A stretch of DNA of 40,533 bases, taken from the NCBI GenBank assembly GCA_020027645.1, contig JAHKKM010000011.1, positions 1 to 40,533 of the forward strand. The letters are read 5' to 3'. The notes under the pieces are model-generated. The model was not told the origin of the DNA and did not search any database. It was given only the letters and a program-made list of their open reading frames with translations. This document shows positions 8,307 to 16,075 of this stretch, piece by piece (position 1 is the stretch's first letter; each line of letters starts with the position of its first letter). The DNA comes from Pseudomonadota bacterium. GTDB taxonomy: Bacteria; Pseudomonadota; Gammaproteobacteria; Steroidobacterales; Woeseiaceae. The translations under genes and the position numbers were made by a program.

Positions 8307-9173
8307 ATGGCACATGCTGCAAATCACTACTACGTTCCTCACCATAGTCACTGGCCTGTGGTCGGTTCCGTGGGGCTCTTGCTACTCATGGTCGGCGTGT
8401 CGACGTGGCTGAACGGCGCGGACCCTGGTTTCTGGGTGATGCTGTCAGGCTTCGGCGTCCTGGTGTGCATGCTGTTCGGCTGGTTCGGAAACGTCATCTC
8501 CGAGAGCATCGACGGCAAGTTCAACCAGCAGGTCGACATGTCGTTTCGCATGGGCATGTTCTGGTTCATCTTCTCCGAAGTCATGTTTTTTTCTGCGTTC
8601 TTCGGCGCACTGTTCTACGCGCGCAACATGTCCGTGCCCTGGCTTGGCGGCAGCAGTAACAACTTTTTCACGAATCTTTTGCTTTGGACCGGCTTCGAGA
8701 ACACCTGGCCAACCAACGGTCCGGGGGATGTCGGCGGCGACTTCATCAAGATGGAGCCATTCGGCCTGCCGCTCATCAACACCGCAATCCTGCTGAGCAG
8801 CAGCGTCACCCTGACCATCGCGCATCACGCGTTACAGACCGGGCACCGTGGATTCGTCAAGCTGTTTCTCGCTACCACGTTCATCTTGGGATTCATTTTC
8901 GTTTTCCTGCAGGCCCAGGAATATGTGCATGCCTACCATGAGATGAACCTGAAGCTGACCTCGGGCATTTACGGCTCGACGTTCTTCATGCTGACCGGTT
9001 TTCACGGCATGCACGTGACCATCGGCGCCATCATGCTGACAATTATCTGGCTCCGGGTCATGAAGGGGCACTTTGCGCCGAACAGCCACTTTGCCTTCGA
9101 GGCGACTGCCTGGTATTGGCACTTCGTTGACGTGGTCTGGCTGGCGCTGTACGTGTTTGTTTATTGGATGTAG
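8307..9173 (+). CDS. coxC: Cytochrome c oxidase subunit III
   Basis: Seven-helix membrane subunit that stabilises subunit I and binds lipids around the oxygen and proton entry routes. 288 residues. The conserved helix III acidic segment FWFIFSEVMFFSAFF and the C-terminal FHGMHVTIGAIML and WYWHFVDVVWLALYVFVYW are all characteristic. The His-containing N-terminus (MAHAANHYYVPHHSHWP) is the usual start for this family. It is 18 bases after ctaG, in the same operon. Confidence 0.97.
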   Translation: MAHAANHYYVPHHSHWPVVGSVGLLLLMVGVSTWLNGADPGFWVMLSGFGVLVCMLFGWFGNVISESIDGKFNQQVDMSFRMGMFWFIFSEVMFFSAFFGALFYARNMSVPWLGGSSNNFFTNLLLWTGFENTWPTNGPGDVGGDFIKMEPFGLPLINTAILLSSSVTLTIAHHALQTGHRGFVKLFLATTFILGFIFVFLQAQEYVHAYHEMNLKLTSGIYGSTFFMLTGFHGMHVTIGAIMLTIIWLRVMKGHFAPNSHFAFEATAWYWHFVDVVWLALYVFVYWM

Positions 9174-9190
9174 GCGTGGTAACGGTGCCG

Positions 9191-9367
9191 TCATCCAATG
9201 TAATAAAAAACGACCAGCAGACCGATCAGCAACGCTGACAGCGCCACGCGCAGTTTCAATGCGGTAAGCATGCGTGTGGAACCCTGGCCGTCCCGCACAA
9301 GATAGAACAGGCTTGCGCCCAGACTTACGATCACTGCCGCCAGTACCAACAGTACGATCAGTTTCAT
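9191..9367 (-). CDS. Twin-transmembrane small protein (DUF2909-like, 58 aa)
   Basis: Encoded against the oxidase genes between coxC and surf1. Starting at the internal Met (9367) gives a 58-residue protein beginning MKLIVLLVLAAVIVSL, with two hydrophobic helices (about residues 2-22 and 38-57) separated by a short charged loop containing YLVRDGQGSTRM. A reverse-strand gene of this kind in exactly this slot is common in pseudomonad and related oxidase clusters. Function unknown; presumably an oxidase assembly or stability factor, which is inference from position. Confidence 0.78.
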   Translation of the reverse strand: MKLIVLLVLAAVIVSLGASLFYLVRDGQGSTRMLTALKLRVALSALLIGLLVVFYYIG

Positions 9368-9412
9368 GAAATCGAATCCGCCAAAAACGCCATTCCGGCT
9401 GCAAAGTATATC

Positions 9413-10138
9413 GTGAACGCAAGATACCAAGTCGAAGCCTTGTTCTGGCGGGTTGCACCGCCTGTTGCTGCCGTCCTGTTGACGATCCTGTTCGTTTCCC
9501 TCGGCTTCTGGCAGCTTGATCGCGCAGCGGACAAGGTCGCCATGCAGCGACTGTTCGACGCGGACACAGGCTATGCGCCGCTGTCCGACGAAATGTCAGT
9601 GGTGGATTACCAGCGCATCACCGCAAGCGGCAGGTTTCTCGACGATCGGCAGTTCCTGATCGACAACATGATTCTGAATAGCCGGGTCGGCTATTTCGTC
9701 ATTACGCCTTTTGAATATGCGAGCAATAAACCGTTGCTCATCGTTAATCGCGGCTGGGTAGCCGCAACTCCGGACCGGTCCTTGCCCCTGTTGATGCCGC
9801 TGTCGGCCGAAGACACGGAGATCCTGGGCCGCGTCGGTCACCTGCCGCGAGTCGGAATTCGCAGCCATGACGCGGTTGTCCAGTCCTCCGGCTGGCCAAA
9901 ACTCGCTACCTATCCGGAGCTTTCAGATCTTTCAGCGGCGCTCGGCCGGGATGTGTTGGCGTTCGTTCTGCTGCTCGATCCACAGGACGGGGATACGCTC
10001 ATCCGCCAGTGGAAACCCCAAGGACAGGGTCCGGCCATGCACTACGGGTATGCCTTTCAGTGGTTTGCGATGGCGGCCGCGGTCGTCAGCATACTGATCT
10101 GGCAGTTCCTGAAGCGGCGCAGCCGTGGCCGGGTCTGA
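9413..10138 (+). CDS. SURF1-family cytochrome oxidase biogenesis protein
   Basis: SURF1 proteins bind haem and assist insertion of haem a into subunit I. The protein starts with GTG, has 241 residues, an N-terminal helix (about 14-33) followed by GFWQLDRAADK, the central domain with YFVITPFEY and LLIVNRGWV, and a C-terminal helix after HYGYAFQWFAMA. These are the classical SURF1 signatures with both terminal helices. The start region overlaps the promoter side of the divergent small gene. Confidence 0.93.
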   Translation: MNARYQVEALFWRVAPPVAAVLLTILFVSLGFWQLDRAADKVAMQRLFDADTGYAPLSDEMSVVDYQRITASGRFLDDRQFLIDNMILNSRVGYFVITPFEYASNKPLLIVNRGWVAATPDRSLPLLMPLSAEDTEILGRVGHLPRVGIRSHDAVVQSSGWPKLATYPELSDLSAALGRDVLAFVLLLDPQDGDTLIRQWKPQGQGPAMHYGYAFQWFAMAAAVVSILIWQFLKRRSRGRV

Positions 10139-10142
10139 ACGC

Positions 10143-10700
10143 ATGCGCGGCCCGGCACGCCTGCAGCTGCTGCTGATCGCTGTCCTGTTTCTCGGGCCAC
10201 TGATCCTTGCAGCGCTGATGTACTACGGGGGACTCGATCTGAGGCCCTCCGGTCGCAGCAATCACGGCGTGCTTCTCGAGCCAGTCAGACAGCTTTCGGA
10301 CAGGTATCCAGAACTGCGTGAACTCTCGGGCGGGCAATGGCTGCTGGTCTACTCGAATGCCGATGCCTGTAACAATGACTGCCGCGATGCGCTATACACC
10401 CTGCGGCAATCCCGCCTGATGCTCGGCAATGACATGAATCGCCTCACACGGCTGTTCTTGCACGGTGATACCCCGCCGGATAAAGTGTTTCTCGACGAGC
10501 AGCACCAAGGCCTGAGAACTTTGAACAACGGTTCTCTCGCAAAGGATCTGTGGTCGGTGTTGCCGCCTGATGTCCCTTCGACGGGTTTTTTCCTGCTCGA
10601 TCCTCTCGGCAACCTCGTCATGTACTTCCGCCCGGACCTGAGTCCGCGCGAAATGGTCGATGACATCCAACACCTGCTCAAACTCTCGCGTATCGGCTAG
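10143..10700 (+). CDS. Membrane-anchored protein with CX3C motif, probable oxidase copper/redox assembly factor
   Basis: One N-terminal transmembrane helix (about residues 6-27) followed by a periplasmic domain predicted to be thioredoxin-like: a beta strand QWLLVYSNADAC leads into CNNDC, a CX3C motif of the type used by Sco copper chaperones, and the end reads like Sco/thioredoxin folds (TGFFLLDPLGNLVMYF). It corresponds by position to the uncharacterised gene between surf1 and ctaA in pseudomonads. I infer a copper-insertion or CuA cysteine-reduction role. A GTG at 10125 overlapping surf1 is an alternative start. Confidence 0.75.
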   Translation: MRGPARLQLLLIAVLFLGPLILAALMYYGGLDLRPSGRSNHGVLLEPVRQLSDRYPELRELSGGQWLLVYSNADACNNDCRDALYTLRQSRLMLGNDMNRLTRLFLHGDTPPDKVFLDEQHQGLRTLNNGSLAKDLWSVLPPDVPSTGFFLLDPLGNLVMYFRPDLSPREMVDDIQHLLKLSRIG

Positions 10701-10725
10701 CGGCTACAACAACAGGATCAATCGA

Positions 10726-11625
10726 TTGGGCACCACCAGCATCAGCGGTTCTGCGGTATGGCGCGACTACTATGAGCTGACCAAGCCACGAGTCGTCATG
10801 CTGATTGTCTTTACGGCAGTGGTCGGCATGTTCCTCGCCGTGCCGGGCTGGCCCGACGCGCTTGCGGCGATATTCGGCACCATAGGCATCGGCGCCGCGG
10901 CGTCTTCCGCGGCCGTCATCAACCACGTTCTGGATGCGCGCACCGACATCAAGATGCTGCGAACGCGCGGACGGCCAATTCCTCAGGGCAGGCTCAAGGA
11001 ATCCCACGCGCTGGTCTTCGCGTTTTCGCTCTGCGTATTCTCGATGTTGCTGCTTTGGTTTCTCGTCAACCCATTAACAGCAGCACTTACTTTTGCGTCT
11101 TTGATCGGCTACGCGATTGTCTATACCGCCTACCTGAAACACGCGACCCCACAGAACATCGTGATCGGTGGTGCCGCCGGAGCGGCGCCTCCGATCCTTG
11201 GCTGGGCCGCAATTACCGGCGAAGTGCACAGTCACGCGTTGTTGCTCTTTCTGATTGTGTTTGTCTGGACACCACCGCATTTCTGGGCGCTCGCCATCGC
11301 GAGGAAGGACGATTACGAAAAGGCCGGGGTCCCGATGTTGCCGGTAACGCATGGCAACGAATTCACGCGACTCTTTATTCTTCTTTATACGATACTGCTG
11401 TTGCTGGTGACGGTCTTGCCGTACCTGTCCGGCATGAGCGGACTGATCTATCTGCTTACAGCGCTTGTGCTCGGTGGCATGTTTCTCTGGCATGCCATAC
11501 GACTCAATGTGAACAAGGGGGCCGAGCTGCCGATGCGGGTATTCAGGTTTTCCATCAACTACCTGATGGTGTTGTTTGCAGCTCTCCTGATTGATCATTA
11601 TTTCATGATCAGATTCACAATCTGA
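10726..11625 (+). CDS. cyoE: Protohaem IX farnesyltransferase (haem O synthase)
   Basis: UbiA-superfamily membrane enzyme that adds the farnesyl tail to haem b, giving haem O for the oxidase. Motifs: NHVLDARTDIKMLRTRGRP (first Asp-rich region) and ARKDDYEKAGVPMLPV (second). I favour a TTG start at 10726 with AGGA eight bases upstream, giving 299 residues, the normal length; the ATG at 10660 lies inside the previous gene and has no ribosome site. Haem A synthase (ctaA), usually encoded just before it, is missing from the cluster, so conversion of haem O to haem A must be encoded elsewhere or does not occur. Confidence 0.94.
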   Translation: MGTTSISGSAVWRDYYELTKPRVVMLIVFTAVVGMFLAVPGWPDALAAIFGTIGIGAAASSAAVINHVLDARTDIKMLRTRGRPIPQGRLKESHALVFAFSLCVFSMLLLWFLVNPLTAALTFASLIGYAIVYTAYLKHATPQNIVIGGAAGAAPPILGWAAITGEVHSHALLLFLIVFVWTPPHFWALAIARKDDYEKAGVPMLPVTHGNEFTRLFILLYTILLLLVTVLPYLSGMSGLIYLLTALVLGGMFLWHAIRLNVNKGAELPMRVFRFSINYLMVLFAALLIDHYFMIRFTI

Positions 11626-11716
11626 TTGTCCGCGCCGCGCCTGAAATCCGGGCTTTACCGGAAAACCTGAACCTGTTCGCTTTACATTTGCACCCGGCGT
11701 ATCTATTGATGCGCGC

Positions 11717-12322
11717 ATGGGCGCGAGCGGCACAGAAAATGCGAACAGTTTCGAGAGGCTGGTCAAGCCACATCTCGAGCGCCTGTATCGCTTCGCCTGG
11801 CGCCTGACGGGCTCCCGGCCCGAGGCGGAAGATCTCTTTCAGGACGTCCTCGTCAAGGCATTCGATCGGCTGCCGGAACTCGCCATGATTACGGAACCTG
11901 GCTCCTGGCTTTGTCGAGTTATGTACAACCACTTCGTCGACAACACGCGCCAATTCGCACGCAGGCGGCTGGTCAGCATAGCCGAATCGCAGCTGCCGGA
12001 AGGATCGTTCGAGGGTCTGTCCGGAGACCACGATCCGGCCAGGGATGCCGAGCGCGAGCAACGCATCATTCAGCTCGATCGCGCGCTTTCGGCACTGGGC
12101 GACGACTACCGCCTGGTGCTACTGATGCACGACGTCGAAGGCTATAAACTGACGGAAATTCAAGATATTACGGGGCATCCGATTGGTACGATCAAATCCC
12201 GGCTGCACCGGGCCAGGGCGCGATTGCGCGATTTGCTCGAGGCCGATGCAACCTTTTTCCGGAGCGAAGCGTGTAAGCCGGTAACCGAGGAAGAAACCGA
12301 TGCCCTGCCAGCAACTGAATGA
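11717..12322 (+). CDS. ECF-type RNA polymerase sigma factor
   Basis: Group 4 sigma factor of 201 residues. Region 2 (FERLVKPHLERLYRFAWRL, then EAEDLFQDVLVKAFDRL) and region 4 (LSALGDDYRLVLLMHDVEG, then GTIKSRLHRARARLRDLL) are both clear; region 3 is absent as in all ECF sigmas. The next gene overlaps its 3' end by 23 bases and encodes a zinc-finger anti-sigma factor, so the pair is a transmembrane signalling unit. I could not find a convincing ECF-type -35/-10 pair upstream, so autoregulation is unproven. Its position after cyoE may be coincidental. Confidence 0.93.
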   Translation: MGASGTENANSFERLVKPHLERLYRFAWRLTGSRPEAEDLFQDVLVKAFDRLPELAMITEPGSWLCRVMYNHFVDNTRQFARRRLVSIAESQLPEGSFEGLSGDHDPARDAEREQRIIQLDRALSALGDDYRLVLLMHDVEGYKLTEIQDITGHPIGTIKSRLHRARARLRDLLEADATFFRSEACKPVTEEETDALPATE

Positions 12323-12977
12323 CATATTCGACGACTACGTCGACGGCCTTCGCGCCGACGCAGCATCGCTGGATCGACACGTTGCCGACTGCAGCGACTG
12401 CCGGGAGCGCGTTGCGAACGAGCGGCAGTTGCGTGGCGCGCTGGCCGACTACGCCTCTGCCACTGTTCTGCAACCCGATGCCGGATTTTTCGGCCGGGCT
12501 CTCGCAGTTGCCACGCAGGATCGCGGCCGCAAGCTGCACAACCGAAGCTGGCTGAAGGGCTTTGGCAGCGCGCTGGCTGCCGGTCTGGTGATTTGGCTGG
12601 TCGCCGGTGACTGGATGCAAAATGGCGAGCGGCAGGCCGACACACCATTGCAGGTAAGCATGGCTCTGGAAAATCCGCGCACCATTAACCTGGTTTTCTC
12701 CTCTGCCACCGATCTCAGTGATGCAACCTTGACGGTCAGCCTGCCACCGGGCATCGAGATTCAGGGCTTTCAGGGCCAGCGGGAGATCAGCTGGATGACC
12801 AGCCTTCGTGAAGGCAGAAATGTTCTGCCGCTCAAATTGATCGCAATCTCTCCGCAGGGCGGGGAGTTATTGGCTACATTGGAGCATGACGACGATAACA
12901 AGACTTTCAGATTGCAGGTGAGCGTGACACAAACGGCTTCGGAACTTTCGAAGCATCAAATGGAGTATTGGACATGA
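12300..12977 (+). CDS. Zinc-finger anti-sigma factor with periplasmic beta-sandwich domain
   Basis: The cytoplasmic N-terminus carries a zf-HC2/ZAS-type site: Cys3, His27, Cys31, Cys34 (DRHVADCSDC). A transmembrane helix lies at about residues 86-102 (GSALAAGLVIWLVAGDW). The periplasmic part (about 105-225) is rich in alternating hydrophobic strands (INLVFSSATDLSDATLTV, GIEIQGFQGQREISWM), resembling an immunoglobulin-like sensor domain. It would hold the adjacent sigma factor at the membrane until an envelope signal is sensed. Its stop overlaps the next start (ATGA), so the third gene is translationally coupled. Confidence 0.88.
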   Translation: MPCQQLNDIFDDYVDGLRADAASLDRHVADCSDCRERVANERQLRGALADYASATVLQPDAGFFGRALAVATQDRGRKLHNRSWLKGFGSALAAGLVIWLVAGDWMQNGERQADTPLQVSMALENPRTINLVFSSATDLSDATLTVSLPPGIEIQGFQGQREISWMTSLREGRNVLPLKLIAISPQGGELLATLEHDDDNKTFRLQVSVTQTASELSKHQMEYWT

Positions 12978-13486
12978 AGCAAATCAGGATATTTGCAGCC
13001 ACCGTCGCGTTGACATGCATCGCGCTGCTGCCCGCCACAGTGCTTGCCGACGACGAGCTCGATGTCACGATGGAGGTCTTCGACGACCTTTCCGATGTCG
13101 ACGGCAGCGTCAGCGAAATGCGTGGCCCCGATGAAGTCGAGCACGGCGACGATCTCGACGATGACGAACGAGATAATGACGACGAATTCGACGATGACCG
13201 TGATGAGGACGAAAACGACAGCGACGACTCTTCCGATGATGAAGATCGCGAGGATGGCGAAGAGTCCGACGACGATTTCCTCGACGAGGAGGAGGATCGC
13301 GACGACTTCGAGCACGATGACGTCGATGAAGATGATATGGAAGACGAACTCGAAACAGAGGACGAATTCGAGGACGGCGAGGAAGTCGACCATGACGAGT
13401 TTGATGAGGAAGACGACGACGATATGGACGACGACGACATGGACGACAGCGGCGATGGCGTGGAGGATGGCGACGACGCCGTTTAG
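12974..13486 (+). CDS. Secreted, extremely acidic Asp/Glu-rich protein
   Basis: 170 residues from Met 12974 (GGAG ribosome site). A normal signal peptide (KQIRIFAATVALTCIALLPATVLA) is followed by a mature chain of 145 residues of which I count 90 Asp or Glu (62%) and no Lys. Only the first 25 or so mature residues (LDVTMEVFDDLSDVDGSVSEM) look like an ordered segment; the rest is low-complexity and should be disordered. Such chains bind Ca2+ or other cations, but no EF-hand or repeat-in-toxin pattern is visible. It is the last gene of the sigma/anti-sigma operon, so it may be the regulated effector or a ligand for the periplasmic sensor. No family recognised. Confidence 0.85.
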   Translation: MKQIRIFAATVALTCIALLPATVLADDELDVTMEVFDDLSDVDGSVSEMRGPDEVEHGDDLDDDERDNDDEFDDDRDEDENDSDDSSDDEDREDGEESDDDFLDEEEDRDDFEHDDVDEDDMEDELETEDEFEDGEEVDHDEFDEEDDDDMDDDDMDDSGDGVEDGDDAV

Positions 13487-13538
13487 GCAGGATCCGCCCC
13501 GCCAGTGGCCCCCGGCCGGGCAGCCGTAATCCAGGCAA

Positions 13539-13574
13539 CCCCCGGTTTGCTACCGCAAATCGGGGGTTTTTTTT
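13539..13574 (+). terminator. Rho-independent terminator after the sigma/acidic-protein operon
   Basis: Stem CCCCCGGTTTGC (13539-13550) pairs along all 12 positions (one G-T) with GCAAATCGGGGG (13555-13566) around a TACC loop, followed by eight T. It closes the 11717-13486 operon and separates it from the TPR/barrel genes. Confidence 0.93.
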
Positions 13575-13679
13575 GCGCTAATTCAAACTTTTGACGCGCA
13601 TTTGATGCAACCGCCTTGATTCTGTGCAAATTACGTAGCCTGGACCGGAGAGAACCCCTGGAGTAGCGATATTTCTGGC

Positions 13680-15299
13680 TTGCGCAAAAATCCTGCTCGC
13701 CTGCCCGGCAGGCTAGCCGCCCTGTCGTTGCTGTTCAGTGCCGTCTGTCTGCCAGGTGCTGTGTATGCGGCGACGGCCGAAGAGCTGTTTGCCGATGGCA
13801 ACCGGCTGTTCCGTGACGACCTTTACTTTGCAGCTCTGCTCCGCTATCGGGAGGCCCAGGACGCGGGCATGGATACGCCGTTGCTCAACTACAACGCAGG
13901 TGTTGCACACTACAAGGCCGGTCAGTACCTCCAAGCGCGCGAAGCCCTTGTTTCGGCCTCGAGATCGCAAACACTGGAGGTTCATGCGCACTACAACCTG
14001 GGCCTGAATGCACTGGCTCTCGGCAAGCCCGAGGAAGCCCTGGACTGGTTCAGGCTCGCACGGGATCAGGTGCGCTTCCCCGAAATCAGCGCCCTTGCAG
14101 GGACAGCAATCGTCGGCATCCAGCAGGAACAGGCTGCCGAACAACGTCCTGTCTTGCAACGCGCGGAAAATGCGCGACCGGAACCGAGGCCGCTTGGTTC
14201 ATTTGCTTTTCAATTCGCGGCTGGCTTCGGCAGCGACGACAATGTCTATCGTGCGCCGACCGAGAGTTACGTCGACCTGTCCGATCCCAATCTTCCCGTT
14301 GTAACCCCGGTGGTACAGTCCGGCACCTTTGTGCCGCTGCGTCTTGCCGCGCAGTACACTGTGAACAGCTTCGAAAACGAATCGTTCTTCGGCGCTTATC
14401 GTTACGCGGGACGGTTATATCAGGACGAGACCCTGAAGAATGCCGATGAGTTTGCGCACGAGTTCAGTTTTGGCAGCGAGTACCACAAAAAGACTGAAGA
14501 GTCCGAGCGAATCATCTTCAGCGCTTTCAGAATCGCCCAGCGAGACGGAACCTATTACGACCGGGACGACGGCGGGATTGTGGTTGTCGATGATGCAGAG
14601 ATCGGTACCCGGATGAACTACATGCGGTACGGGCCGGAGATCTGGTTTCGCCAGTCCTTCGATCGTTTCTCATTCGGCGGTGTGGGCAAGGGTGAGCTGT
14701 GGAACTACGAGAAGACCACCGTTGTACCAGAGTACGATCACGAGTACGTATTGCTTGGTTTGAATGCGCAGTACCGGTTTACACGAACCTCTCTGCTGCG
14801 AGTGACTGCCGACACCTACCAGAGGCATTTCGGTACACGGCCGTCATTCGAGCTGGATGGCACACAGCCAATTGGCAACGAGCCGGTCAGGTACGACTAC
14901 CTTGACTTGGGAATGAGCGCCAGGCAGCGCATAACCAACAGTCTCTGGTTTGGCCTGAACTTTGTACGGACCGATCGGCGAGACCGCCACGTCGGCTACA
15001 ACGACTACATCAGAAACAGTTTCGGCGCTGAAGTGCACCTGGATATCGGTTGGCGGTTTGGCCTCGAGGCATTAGGTGCATATGAAGTGTATGACTATGC
15101 CAACGCCTTTGCCTTCCATAACTCGACTTCCGTCCGCAAAACCATGGAAAGGCTGGTCGGCAGCGTCGCTGCGAACCTGCGGCTGAGCGATCACTTCAGC
15201 CTGGTTGGCGCTTTTGTTTATAATGACGTTACTTCAAATGACGCTCGGCTCGCATATAATCGCAATCAGTTCGAGCTAAGCCTGCGCTGGGAGCAGTAA
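13680..15299 (+). CDS. TPR-domain outer-membrane beta-barrel protein (Slam-like architecture)
   Basis: 539 residues from a TTG start. A signal peptide (about 1-30, ending GAVYA) precedes a periplasmic helical region with at least two tetratricopeptide repeats (LLNYNAGVAHYKAGQYLQA and HAHYNLGLNALALGKPEEAL, about 68-125). From about residue 170 to the end, alternating aromatic/polar strands separated by charged loops indicate a large beta-barrel (FQFAAGFGSDDNVYRAP to NQFELSLRWEQ). N-terminal TPR plus C-terminal barrel is the architecture of surface lipoprotein assembly modulators (Slam, DUF560), but I cannot confirm the family from sequence alone. The downstream barrel gene starts 4 bases after it, so the two are co-expressed. 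The weak start and distant GGAG leave the exact start uncertain. Confidence 0.78.
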   Translation: MRKNPARLPGRLAALSLLFSAVCLPGAVYAATAEELFADGNRLFRDDLYFAALLRYREAQDAGMDTPLLNYNAGVAHYKAGQYLQAREALVSASRSQTLEVHAHYNLGLNALALGKPEEALDWFRLARDQVRFPEISALAGTAIVGIQQEQAAEQRPVLQRAENARPEPRPLGSFAFQFAAGFGSDDNVYRAPTESYVDLSDPNLPVVTPVVQSGTFVPLRLAAQYTVNSFENESFFGAYRYAGRLYQDETLKNADEFAHEFSFGSEYHKKTEESERIIFSAFRIAQRDGTYYDRDDGGIVVVDDAEIGTRMNYMRYGPEIWFRQSFDRFSFGGVGKGELWNYEKTTVVPEYDHEYVLLGLNAQYRFTRTSLLRVTADTYQRHFGTRPSFELDGTQPIGNEPVRYDYLDLGMSARQRITNSLWFGLNFVRTDRRDRHVGYNDYIRNSFGAEVHLDIGWRFGLEALGAYEVYDYANAFAFHNSTSVRKTMERLVGSVAANLRLSDHFSLVGAFVYNDVTSNDARLAYNRNQFELSLRWEQ

Positions 15300-15303
15300 A
15301 CGA

Positions 15304-15939
15304 ATGAAATTTCGCATTGCGGCAATTATTGCCGTGTCGGGTGTTTTGGCAACCGCGGCAAATGCGGCCGAGAATGAATTAAATGTCGAGCTGACGCCTT
15401 TTGCTGCCTATCGATTCGGCGGCAGCTTTGACGTGGAAGATGCCGAAACGAGCTACGACATTAAAGACGCACCGAGTTACGGCTTTATCGTCAACTTCCG
15501 GCAACAGGCGAATACCCAATGGGAGATCTTTTATTCCAGGCAACAGACCGAAGCGGAATTCAGTGACCCCAGCACCGGCAATGCCATGCTGGATGTCGAC
15601 ATTGACGTGCTGCAAGGTGGCGGCACCTACCAGTGGGAAGGCGACAAGGTGTGGCCGTACCTGGTGCTGACCGCCGGCGGTACCAAAATCAAGACACGTG
15701 CCGGCGACGTCAGCGAGAGTGACACATTCTGGTCGGGCTCCATCGGAGCCGGCCTGCAGATCAGACCAACCGAGCGTCTCGGTTTGCGCCTCGAGGCGCG
15801 CGCCTACGGCACCTTTATCAATTCCGACACGAATATCTTCTGCCAGACCGGCCCAAACCAGAATGTGTGTGCGATTCGCGTCACCGGCACGATGGTATCG
15901 CAGTTCGAAACACTCGCAGGAATCGTGTTTCGTTTCTGA
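15304..15939 (+). CDS. Small outer-membrane beta-barrel protein
   Basis: 211 residues with a Sec signal peptide (about 1-21, ending ATAANA) and alternating strands typical of an eight-stranded barrel (LNVELTPFAAYRFGGSF, GFIVNFRQQANTQWEIFY, GLRLEARAYGTFI). It ends with aromatic Phe (GIVFRF), the usual signal for outer-membrane insertion by BamA. One disulphide-capable pair (FCQTGPNQNVC) sits in a loop near the C-terminus. Encoded 4 bases after the TPR-barrel protein; the pair may form an export-substrate or complex relationship, which is inference. Confidence 0.82.
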   Translation: MKFRIAAIIAVSGVLATAANAAENELNVELTPFAAYRFGGSFDVEDAETSYDIKDAPSYGFIVNFRQQANTQWEIFYSRQQTEAEFSDPSTGNAMLDVDIDVLQGGGTYQWEGDKVWPYLVLTAGGTKIKTRAGDVSESDTFWSGSIGAGLQIRPTERLGLRLEARAYGTFINSDTNIFCQTGPNQNVCAIRVTGTMVSQFETLAGIVFRF

Positions 15940-16057
15940 GCCGACTGCACCATGAGTGCCGCCCACGCTTAGCGAGTCATGTCGCGCGTAATGCCGGAGG
16001 GCGCCGGGAATCCAGAAAATTGCAGGGATTTGACGCGGACTGACCTCCCCGCATCTC

Positions 16058-16066
16058 TGGTAGACT
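16058..16066 (+). promoter_or_regulatory. Possible extended -10 promoter element of uvrD
   Basis: TGGTAGACT fits TGn plus a four-of-six match to TATAAT. The -35 region is poor. Transcription would begin within a few bases of the uvrD ATG, so the mRNA would be almost leaderless. No LexA box (CTG-N10-CAG) is evident. Confidence 0.3.
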
Positions 16067-16075
16067 GCGCCCCCC

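Noticed and set aside
11640-11716. ECF autoregulatory promoter (GAAC ... CGT) before the sigma factor
   Set aside because: A GAAC and a CGT are present but 25 bases apart, beyond the usual 16-17 spacing.
12907-13440. Minus-strand frame of 177 codons, almost all Ser
   Set aside because: It is the complement of the Asp/Glu-rich gene: GAT/GAC/GAA codons read backwards give Ser-rich sequence. The plus frame has a signal peptide and ribosome site.
13590-13670. Possible promoter TTGATG with a TGCAAA -10 before the TPR-barrel gene
   Set aside because: Spacing is 17 but the -10 matches TATAAT at only three positions; not strong enough to call.
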